A DNA stretch of 64,000 nt, from positions 15,480,714 to 15,544,713 of the forward strand of contig CAIIXF020000007.1 of NCBI GenBank assembly GCA_903813345.2, in the 5' to 3' direction. The number at the start of each line of letters is the position of its first letter. The stretch's first letter is position 1. Of the stretch, positions 11,101 to 23,100 are shown one piece after another. Made by a program: the position numbers and the translations under genes. Origin of the DNA: Owenia fusiformis. Its lineage: Eukaryota; Annelida; Polychaeta; Sabellida; Oweniidae. A model generated the notes under the pieces. That model ran no database searches, was not told the DNA's origin, and saw only the letters and a program-made list of their open reading frames with translations.

Positions 11101-14100
11101 TTTTTCATATTGCTATTTTTCTATTTTGCTGGGAACTTGTTGGTATGTTGTTTTTCTGTAGAGGCATTTGATTGCGTCATGATCTATTTTCATGAAGGAT
11201 TGTTAATTGCTAACTTTTACCTATGATACGTAATACTTCTTCTTTTCCTTAATATTTAAAACTCATCACACCAATATTTTGTTTGTGTTATGGTTATATG
11301 GTATGTTTTTATTATAGTTTTAGTTTGTTATTGTTATGGTATGTTTTGTGGATTTGATATTTATTCTCATCTTATCATTGTGGTTTTATTATGAAGCGGT
11401 GACATATTGTTATAGCTACCTTTTTTGTGACCACCATCAGTGGTTGATGGTTAACAGATCTAAAATGAAATGTCAAACTGTTGCAGCCATTTCCAATATC
11501 TTATGAGATGGTTCTAAAGGTTTTGAGCATGTTATCACAGTGTATTTTTGCCAGACTAAAAGCGTGATAACGTTTTATCATAAGAACTTTTAACTTCTAC
11601 CATTAGATCTCATATTGCTTACTTAGCTTCTATAAGCTACTTCTGAATCTTCATACCTGGTTGCTATAGCAATGTTGTTACTGTAGCAACAAGATGTGAT
11701 GACTTTGAACAGAGAGATAACACACGGGTTAACACATCAAAATCCTTGTAAACAAAATGCGATTATACGATGGGATCAAACACAAAAGAAAGATGAAAAA
11801 AGAGAAAATAGATAGAATTGAAGTCTAGAATCATGTTGTACAGACCCTGTATTGTATAAAACACCAGAAATTTAGACATCAATTTCAATTTTTCAGAGAT
11901 ATTGTGTTAAATCCTTCTGCTCAGATTGACCTTTGAGTAACAGGTTGGCAATATCCCAGCCAAAAGATTCCAATGTGGTCGTGTTTTCAGTTTACACCTC
12001 AATGATTCATGGGTTCATTGCGCAGTCGATAATTCTGGAATGATAAATAAGAGTCTGATTTTAGCTCAAATATTCCAGACGAGACAGGATTTAGGCAAGT
12101 TGAGATCTCAGCAATCGGTATTACGCAGTAACATTTCTTTTTTATCTCATCTCAAATTGGTTTAATTGGAAACTCAGCCGGCCATAAAGCAACAAGGGGC
12201 AAAACATAACAAACAAAATTTAAGCCACACAACCAATGTACAAAAACAATTTTGTGAAATAAAGATGTTATACAACAACCACAAAGTGAAAAATATTCTT
12301 ATGAGAAAATTTAAAAATAAAAATTCCATCTATCAGTTTCATAATGTTTTTCAGCTGGATCATCATTGCAATGTACCTTAACACTAATTATTAAATTCAT
12401 TTATCTTATTTAACCATACCAATTCCCCCACCCCCTGAACAATTTTTACTGTCACACTTATTATATAAATAGACCCTAATGAATTATAGATCACTGAAAT
12501 ATGGTTACTTTAGCAAAAATAGTAACAAATTGCAATTTTTCAGTTTGAGTTAAAAGTTTCATACATATTGATTTTTGATACTAAATTTTGATTTTAAAAT
12601 GAGTTTGATATTATTGCTAATAATTCTAGACTCTATTATTGTTACTACTTGTGATGTCTGACATTTTTACTATTGCCAAAAGATAACATGAGAAATTTAC
12701 ATCAGTAATAATTTTGATATAACTGCAGTTAGCCCTATTTCTACAAATAATTCTGTGTTCACCTTAAGCTGAACTAAGCTAACAATTTCACTTGGGTGAG
12801 TTATTTTGGAGCATGGGATTATACTTTCATCATGTTCTGTATGTTTTTCTTGCTAATGCCTTTCACTAGATAGCAACATGTCAGGATGTTAAGATGAAGG
12901 TATTCTTAGATTATACGAATCTGGAAATTGCTCATCATCTTGTATGATTCAAGGTAGTTGAACCATGTACATGTGAAGATGGAAATACAGAGCCATACAG
13001 GAATATGCCGTATCATATCACCCCATTCATTATAATCTAAAAAAGATTAAAGATAGTTTAAAGACGTATTAATAGGATTGGTATCATAGATGGTTAAGAT
13101 ATATATTTGATATCATTGATTCATTCTTCTCTTAGAAAATCAGTCCAACAGGATTAGGCCTTGAAACTGTTTAACTCAGAATCAGTGAAATAGTACTTAA
13201 AATTAAAAGAAGCACAATCTCAGAACGCAAATCTGAAACTTTTTCACACAACATGAACAATCTTATCTCTTACTCTAAAATAAGGCTTATCTTTGTATAT
13301 TTAGCTATTACTACATGTATATGTAAACAAAACATTTAACAAAATGTATGTTGACAAATTTTACAGTTGCTACAATCAAATTATTTTGAATTGAATTAAG
13401 ATTTCATTTAACTCATAGTTCTAAACTTTTTTTTCAGAATTCGAATTAAAAATAACCACTCAATCTCGCTTACCAGTTAGATTTTCAGTAGAAACCTCAC
13501 ATCTTGAAATCCAAGATATTAACCACAATCTGACAGCATTGGCTTCAAATCATGATGAAGAAAAATTACACCTTCTCGTTTTTTAATTTTCAACTTTTTC
13601 AGGTAAAAATGATATGTTAATAATTTTTTATTGCAAAAATATTGGGGAGAGTTTACCATAATGTTATTTACTGTGTCCCTTTAAATATTAATATACTGTA
13701 ATAAAATGCCACGATTAGCTATATTTACTACATGTATCTAAACATGTCTGAGATACCCTTTGCATTCGTTTGACTTTACTTCTTAAAAGAGAGCTTCGTC
13801 TTCACTCTTTCAAACTAAAATAAACCTGTGAACTCACCGCGCCAATCAGTGTTCGTCGGCCAAATTTGACCGACGTTCTTTATATGGTCAGCCTGGAATT
13901 GACCAATGACATGTGCATATTTAATTAGAACGCATTTGGCGTATGTTTCTTCAAGCTTGCTGATTGGTGGAAGGTCAGCGCGTAGTATAGGTCAAAAGTA
14001 ATTTACCCAAACTGTCACCGGTACCCGTTGTGGGGGCGGGGCTACTAAACTGTAATATGGTCTCTACTAGGCAGAGTGTAGTTTAACTAGACTCTGCACG

Positions 14101-17100
14101 CAGGGTGTGTCTGAGATAAGATTACATGTACATGTAGAATGCAAAGAACAAATCAGATATACTCAGTATCCATGTCCCCAACGATACAAGGTCAGTTGTA
14201 TGTAACTTTTAAACTTAACTTACAAGTTCGGATCACCATAGGTTGTTGGGAGGTATAGATTGGGTTGGGATATCCAACAGGCTTTTTATCTGTGGAATTT
14301 AGAAATACTGAGAATGCACAACTTATGACTGGTTACTCTATAGGTGTAAACCAGATATGTGTGTGTAACTACCAATATTGCGTACTCATGGGGTTTTGGA
14401 GGAATGTGTGGCGAGTTTGTGTGTCTAGCAGTCTTTCTATCTATAGAATGAAAGGCTAGTGAGTATTTGTGTCCTCATGTCAGGTCATATGTACATGTAT
14501 ATGTACCCCCTCCCGTATGGTTAGAAAGAATGTGTATAAAGTGAAGGGGGGGGGTCATGCCTTTCTTGTTTAAATAAACCATTATGCCTTCCTTACAAAC
14601 AATAAAGAGGGGTCAGGTATATCAGAATGGTTGTAGGGATATTAGGTTTTAAATGTTAAAGAAGAGTGAAGAAAAACCAAAATGTCTCAATGTCATTTGT
14701 CTCCCAATTGTTTTTGTGTGGTATCAGATCATAAACAGATCATTTAAAAAGGTTTCCCAATGTTTTTCAATGCTAAGTGTTCTACTTGAAGTAGAAGATT
14801 GATAGCAGATGAAGAATATATTAGTCTCAGTTTAGTAAAGGTTCACAGAGAATCAGTTGTTTCGTTTGATATTCTGTATCAGAAACAATATTTAATTTAA
14901 TTTTTATTTAATTACTCTTAATAAAAGTCTAGTCTTTCTCAAAGTGTTTTTCCAATTTTAGTTGTTGGTTCCAATAAGAAGTCAATCAGAAACAAATTTA
15001 AACCAAGACTTGCCCGAATAAAACATTGTAAAATGTACATGTATATATAATGCCATAGACCAGAGAAATTGAAGAAATATGTCTGTTCATGTTTCTTCAT
15101 AATTTGAGGATTTGATTGAAAATGAGGAAGACTTAGTAAAATCAAAATGATTGATAAGGTATCTATCATTACAAGGAACAGTCTGACTGTAGAGGTTAAT
15201 CTAAGTCAGCTCAATTTAGCCAAATAATGAAGTTGGAATTCCTTGATTAAGTAAGTGAGATGATTTCTTGTATATGCCAGACCAGAGGAAACATTTCTGA
15301 TAGAAACTTGCAATGAAACCACCATCTATCCTGAAAACTTTCATAGGTTAAACAAACTCAGATAGTCAATTATAGTTTTGTAAGGAATTATGATGAGATT
15401 TACTTCTGAGAGTTTAAGTGCGATTCATGTTCCAATAACTGTTGCCTTTGCCAGCATCCAGCTGTCTGTTTTCAAGTGGAGCTAAAAATACCTGAAACTT
15501 CCGATAATCCAGTGAATCAGAGTCAGAGTTTGAGCTTCTTTACCTGCTTAAAGTTCACATTTTCTTGTTTTACTTCTTAATTCTTCCAGATAAGTCATAT
15601 CATGTCGAATGTACTTTAGAACTAAAAACTTCAAAACATCTTTCCCAATCAATCCATTTTCGCTTGATGAAACCAAGTTATAGAAATATCCTGAATTTTT
15701 GGGAATACTTTTTGTGGAACATCAATCATAATTTTTTGTTTATGTTTTCTTACTTTGAACTTTCACATGTTGGTCTGATACTGTAGGAAATGAGTCTAAA
15801 AAGTTTGAAAATGGATCACCCAGTAAGAAACTTAAAAATGTTCTTAATGAATTTCTTGCATTTTTAGCTTTGACTGATTATGATTCAACGGATTATCATA
15901 ATTGTTAATTGCTAATTGTTTTCAACATGAGGAAATGTTTAAAGCTTGTTTTATATGGTGTTTGAAAAGTTCCAGAAATGTAACTGTATTTTGGATTTCC
16001 TGAGTTGTCACAGTGCTCCCAAATCATGCATTTATTTCCTAATCAATAAAACAAGCCACAACAGTTCTACCCCTGTAAGATACTGTGCAATTGGAATAAG
16101 CAACAATTGATTAAGTAATTGTTATTCCAGAATCATAAGTGATTCATTTCCAAAATTGCCTCAAATAGGAGTTGTTTCACACTAAACTCTATTTGTCAAT
16201 TATTTTATCAACTGCAATGCTACCTTCCCACTCTTATTGGTGAAACCAAATAGACTTTACGATTACATTTTAAAAGAATAGGGTTACTCTAAACAATGAT
16301 TGTCACTGCTTTTAGTTAAGAAAATAGCCACCAACTCATTAAATGAAATCAGCCTCAATAACACTGGAATAAGTTCATGTAATTACAATATACATGTATA
16401 TATATTTTATTATATTTTTATTTTCAGAGCCATGAGTGGATCAGGGTGCGTATACAGACCATGGAACCAGACCTACTGGACGTGGGTTCCAACCTTGAGG
16501 AAGCTCTACAGCTGAGACAAGAACATGACGACCTACTGGCTAAACTACACGTACGTTCAAATTCTTAATTCTAGCCAGTTTAATATTTTGATGTTCAGGT
16601 ATGGACTGTGTATTGATAGTCTCATCTCAGAAAGGAGAAGTACTAGCCATCGTATATGGGAATGGTCCAGAGATGTGATGCAAGACTAGAATTTGGGATA
16701 TTGTTGTTAGCAAGATTCTTGTTCTGGTTCTTGTAGCTCCATTGATAAAGGTTTTTCTTTCTGGTTTCTTCAGCCTTATCTCTAATCACCCTATTAAAAG
16801 ATGGCAGTTCTGTAAATTGGATTTAATACTCAATCTCTGATAATCTGATTGCGAAGCTGCATATGAATATATGGCTGTTTCATTCATCTTACTCCAAAGT
16901 TAAACTTATAAGAGAAATATATTAGATGGGCCAGGGTTTATCAGAATCACCTTACTCTGGGAGGCTGGTGTTCGATGGTTGGTATTCAGCCCCTATAACA
17001 AATGGCAGGTGGTGACATTTTGCATGTTACTGCCTTGTATCAGTTTTCAATTTAGAACTTGTCTAGCCACTTTCTAGGTGATTATTTTAGCCAACCTAAT

Positions 17101-20100
17101 ACTCACAGAGGTTACTATTATCAATTTGATGATGGAAATAGCTGGCTGTTTTTTCATATTTCAACAATTTTCAAATATCGGGGTATTTTAGAGGCTGAGG
17201 CACTTTAATTAGCTCCCTGTTCTAGTCTGGGATTAAAGAGTACTTTAAGATAAACAATTTACCTTTAAATACAGAACTACATCTTGTTCAATGTAAAACA
17301 AGCTGATTTGTGTAATAGAACAAATGTTTGCAAATTCTGTTGACTTAAATTAGGTCTTTATACATGTGCTTATCTGGTTGGAGTATTTGGCTAAATAAGC
17401 TGAAATGATCACAGAGAGTTTAGATCAATGCTAGACTAAAATGTCTCATATCTCATATTTGATATTGAAAAATAAGAAATTAGGAATACCTCTCCTTACA
17501 ATAAGACAATATTCAAATAAAATATCATATTTATGTACTATTGTCCAACCTTTTATTAAAGATCAAAAACATGATATGATAACCCAAAATGATTTGAACC
17601 CATTGCACCACCATTGTGCTTTGGGTTCATGAGTCACCTTTAGAGTTCTCAATATCACTATTTTCTATAATAAATATTTGTAAGCTATTGATTGATTTGA
17701 CGGATAAACCTTTTGACAGGTTAAGAAAGCAACCTATTTGTTATTTATTTTTCTAGTATGCTAATCGTTTTAAAAAGCTTATGTCAATTTGTATGAGGCA
17801 GAAGTTTGAAATTATATGCCAAAGGTAATATTTAGTTTTTATCAGCAAATTAGTCTATGCTCCTCATCGAAAGTTCCTTTCTGTTTTTTTCTCTTTTTAC
17901 ATATAATGTTTATTGTATCTCCTTATTTTGATAATAGGTGAGATTTTTAAAATAGACTTGCATCTATCTGAAAATCTATTTGCACCCATAAAATTGAAAT
18001 CTGACAATTTTGACAAACTTTGGTTGGAATTTTTGGGGAATTTTGCTCCTACTTGAGAAAGCAATCCAGGGGAGAATGCAGAATGGGATTTACCTTATTA
18101 GAGCACATAATTTTCCATTTTTTGGGAGGTTGAATATCAATACATGCATGATATACCTGTATTTATTGTATTATTGTGTAACTGCAGTCCTTTTTGGAAT
18201 GTAGCTCATTATCCCTGAAGGGAGTTTACAAAATTTTTATGAACTCTGTAGGTCATTTCGTCTTTGAATGTTAATACTCGTATTGATGTCAAACATTTAT
18301 TTTAGAGTACTGAAGTTTACATTTAGTCAACAATGCAAGAATATACCCTTAGTCCAATGCATTACTATCTAAATACTGTCCACAATGTCCCAAGCTTTTC
18401 AAAGAAACTTATAACATAATATGGTGCATTCCACCCAGTATTTTACCAGTTAGATTTTTCTCCGACCAAAAGTCAAATCTCCCAATTTGCTCAATAGGAA
18501 GAAAAGGCACAAGAGTCCAAATACGGAATAGAGGACTGATTCTAGAAAGAGACATGGTTGTAAATAGAAGTTAATAGAATTAGAATATTTTATAATTCAA
18601 CATAAAAATGGGAGGTTGTGCCAGTTGCAAGTCTGGAAAATCACACTCCGCTGATTTTTACATGCTAACAAGACCTGGCGATGATCCGGTAAGAAAAACA
18701 TTTGATCCAAGTTTTATTAAGCTATTGGTAGACTTATCCAATGTCTAAACTCCAAGAGTAGTTTTTGACTAATGCTAAGAGACAAACGATGCTGGTTGTA
18801 CCAATGGTATATAGGCAATGGTTAGGCTTCAAGTCTCTAGATATTCCCCTTTGTAAAAACTGAAATTGATGTTTTAATGCAAACATTGATTTGGAGTTAC
18901 TTTTATTTATACCAATCAAAATGATTTTAAAAAATATCTTTCACTTCCAAGATCTACTTCTTAAGCCAGCATTACAAGTTAGATATACCCTGCGAGCAGA
19001 GTCTAGATCCAAGTTTTATTAAGTTATTGGTAGACTTATCCAATGTCTAAACTCCAAGAGTAGTTTTTGACTAATGCTAAAAGACGAATGATGCTGGCTG
19101 TTCCAACAGTATATAGGCAATAGTTAGGCTTCTGTCAAGTCTCTAGATATTCCCCTTGTGAAAACTGAAATTGATTTTTTAATGCAAACATTGATTTGGA
19201 CTCAATTATATTTATACTGTTGGGTCTCTACGAAACGATGACGCCAATATGATACGACAAACTTCAGAGTTCAGAGTAACATACGATACTTTATTATATA
19301 GAGTCAAACTACACTATCTATTTACAGGTTATATACTACTGAGCTACTGTACTGACTGTAAAAGACCCAAATCGTAACTGCCAGGGTGAGGTTTCGAAGC
19401 CTCTTATATAGTACTACTATTGGCATGTTGCCAAACCACGATTGGCAACCTGCCAATGACCAATTTGGCAAAGTGCCAATGAAACTTAATGATCAAATTA
19501 TTCTAAGTTCTTACTGAAATGTCACTGAAAATGGTTAAGTCCAACTGTATGAATGATTAAAATTGTCTAAGTCATGAACCACTGGTGTTGAAAAATGACA
19601 AAGTCCAGCCCCTTTGGTTGGATGCAAAATGTTTAAGTATTGAGATACAAGCTTGTGAAAATAACAGAGTCCAGCTAGTCTGGTTATGAGAAATGACTAA
19701 GTATTGCCTATGTGATGAGTGAAAAGAACAGAGTTGTGGCTTTTGGCTTCAATGAATCTGTTAAGTCTTGATGCACAGCTATGCTGCCATCTTTATGTAT
19801 GAATTGAAACCTGGCATAACTTAGAAAAACCCAACACTATCTCCCACTAGTCATGTGTACTCCTGGACACATTGGCAAAAATCAAAAAGAAATCAGTCAG
19901 TAGCTCAAGTTTAACAGTTATCAATTTAACTTTAAACTAAATATTTATACTAAACTCAAAAGTCCAATACTAAAAATTAAATCACTGGTTAATGTCTAAA
20001 TGCCTCAGGCAATATGTTTTCAACATATAGGCAAAGTCACTCAGTCAAAACATTGCTTTAGTTGAATGATGAATACAAATGTTGATGTAACACCCTGTTG

Positions 20101-23100
20101 CACTTGATAACTTATATTGGGTGACATAAAACATTAAGATACTTGATCTAATTTAATGTCATAGAACAAAATTGTCCTGTTCAAATACTGAACATCATGG
20201 ATTATTGGATATGATGAATGTTCAAAGCACTGAACATTTTTTAAGCACTGGAATTTTGTTGAGTTCATTATAACTTTGTTCAACACACTGAACATTGAAG
20301 ATAAAATGGATATCTGCTACTCAACACACTGAGCTTTTTCTAAAATATAATGGATATATATATTACTCAACACACTGAGATTTTCAACATGATGTTGATG
20401 CTCAACACACTGAGACTAATATAATGGATATAGGTTACTCAACACACTGAGATTTTAAAGTATGATGTGGATGCTCAACACACTGAGACTTATTAAGGTA
20501 ATGATAATTATAAATTATGTTTTTAGAAGTCACTTCTTTTCTAAAAGTGTTCTTGAGAATGCAATAAAGGCATGGTCTAGGTTGTGTTGCTGGCCAGTGG
20601 AAGTTTTGGTTAGGATATTCTGGTACAAAGTTTCAATGTCATGTTGGATTGCTTTCGTCAGCTCGAGATTATAATTGGATACTCTGGAGGTATAGTCTTG
20701 TAACGCTACATCTATGTGTGCTTTCAGGTCTGTGGATTGTTGCTCACAGACCTGAACAAGCTTGGAGCTGAGGTGGGTGATTCGCTCTTCCAGGCTGGAT
20801 ACCCTCTTGGCTAGTTGCGAGCTTTCTTCGCTCTCAAGTTTCCTCTTCCGGCTGCTAGTAGTTTGTGGAGGGTTAGGAAGACTGGAGACCACCAGTTTCT
20901 CCTCAGGGACGGCTTTTTGCTGAATGTGGGGTGGGCTCTGTTTAATAGTATCTTGCATTTCCATCAATGCATTTATGGCTGCATCGCTTTCGTCTTGTAA
21001 TGGGGTTGGTGGCCTTCTGGTCGATGATTTACCCATCTTAGATTTGCGAAGCAGTTTCCTCAGGCGCTGGTTAGACAAAAGTGGCGCTTTTTCCTCAATA
21101 ATTTTGGCAATGTTATGATGATGAATGTTTTCTTTATAGTAATCTACTTGTAGCTTATCAACTTTTGACTCCAGTCTTAACTTGTAGTCTGTGTCAAATT
21201 GCCCATGTAGATTTAAATGATTTTCTAATTGAGATTGTCTTTCAAAATTTCTTTCACAGTGCGTGCAGTAAAAGTCTTGGTAAAACCAAGGTAAGTGTGT
21301 GTATATATGTAGAGCTAGTTGTCTGACTGAATCGAAGTTTTGAGAACAAAATGAGCAAGTTATTAGACAAATGTCATCTGTGTCCTCGGCAGGCATCATA
21401 ATAATTGGACATATGAGAGGTCTGATATTTATACCTTCCTCTGTCAGTTGGTTGGCTAATTCATCTCGGAGGAGGTCTTGATTGAAAACTTTTGAAGTTC
21501 AAGATAATTGTCAGAATTTATGTAATCAAAGGATATAAATCAAAATTGAGCATTCTCACATGAAAGAAAAGGAAGACTAAGTGATTTTAATCTCTGCCCC
21601 ATTCACGCCAAGTCGGACTGGGGAATGTCTCTTCCTGGGACTTCTTCTTGTCGGCATTGCTTTCTGAGTAATGCTGTCTTTATCCTTTGTGGTTGAAACA
21701 GGATAGGATGTATTTTTATTATGACGCTTTACATAACATTGTTGAGATTGTTGTGATAGTTGATTATTTTTCTGCTTTGATGCCTTTGAAAGCCCTGAGT
21801 CAGTATTATGTGTGGTCGACAGACCGAGAGTTTGTGTGAATTTTAGCTTTATAGGTAATTTTTCTGTGTTGCAGGCAATGTCCCTTGACTCAATTTTTCT
21901 TAAAGGAGAGTTCAGTTTTTCTTGCAGCCTCCGTGCCCATTCTGGAATTTCATCACTCTGATAAGGTTTTAGTCTGTCATGGTGTAATATCTTTGATTTA
22001 CCCTTTTGGGAGATTTTGATTTCAAATAATAGATCGCTCAATTTTCTTGTTATCACACAAGGGCCAACCCAATTTTTGGATTTTAGTTTTGGGCTCAAGC
22101 CAACCGTTTTGTTTGTGTCCCTCATATAAACTAGCTGGCCTACTTCATAATTATTGACAGAGAGTCTTGTATCGTGATCTTTCTTTTGAGTTTGCATGGA
22201 TTTCTTTAAATTCTCCCTTACAAATTGGTAAATGTCAATCAAGGTATTTCCCAGATTAGTCACATATTCAGGCTTATTTTGATCTTTGAGTTCTGCAGGT
22301 CCTCCCATAATTAGTTCAATTGGTTGTCGACATTCTCTACCAAACATCAACAAGTTAGGACTGTACCCTGTACTTTCGTGTTTACAGCTTCGATATGCTG
22401 AAGTAAGGAGGGGGATATGTTTGTCCCAGTCTTTCTGATTTTTACTAACATAGGAAGAAATCATGTTGAGAATAGTTTTGTTTATTGCTTCAACCATTCC
22501 ATTTCCTGGAGCATGAAATGGACTAGATCTTGTCTTTGTGATTTCAAAAAGCTTGCACATTTCCTTGAACAACTGAGCTTCATAATTCCGCCCCTGGTCG
22601 CTATGAATATCAAGTGACAGGCCATATCGTGACATAAATTCATACACAATTTTATTTGCACATGTTTCTGCAGTAAAGTCAGGTATGGCATAGGCCTCAA
22701 TAAAGCGAGTAAATTGGTCTTGAACTATAAGGACATAACGATTGCCAGAATCTGAAACTGGAAATGGCCCAAGAATGTCAGTGCAGATTCGATCGAGTGG
22801 GGCACCAGCACTGTAACACCCAAGCTTTGCACGAGCCGGTCTATTAGGTTGTTTTCTGGCACCACATGTAACACATTGGCGCACCCAATTGGTAACTGAG
22901 GTTCTCATTCTGTACCAGTAAAAATGTCTCTTAATTTTACTAACAGTTTTCTTGACACCAAGATGAGCAGATACAATTGAATTATGCAGTGCATGTAAAA
23001 CTTCATTTTGCAACACTCTGGGCATAATTAGCTGCAGGTGAGACTGTACCCCATCTGTTGATAGCCATCTCTTGTAAAGAACACCTTGGATTATAACTAA

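Larger units (their letters stand above)
8112..16427. other. CCDC141-like intron 1 (8.3 kb)
   Basis: There are no supported coding exons. It contains the G-rich block at 8142-8196 and a dispersed repeat at 13745-14118. The rest is AT-rich unique-looking sequence. Short open frames here lack splice support or recognisable content. Confidence 0.5.

Noticed and set aside
20530-21399. Envelope gene in the third Gypsy ORF
   Set aside because: There is no signal peptide, membrane segment or cleavage site; two C2H2 fingers and a coiled coil are present instead.
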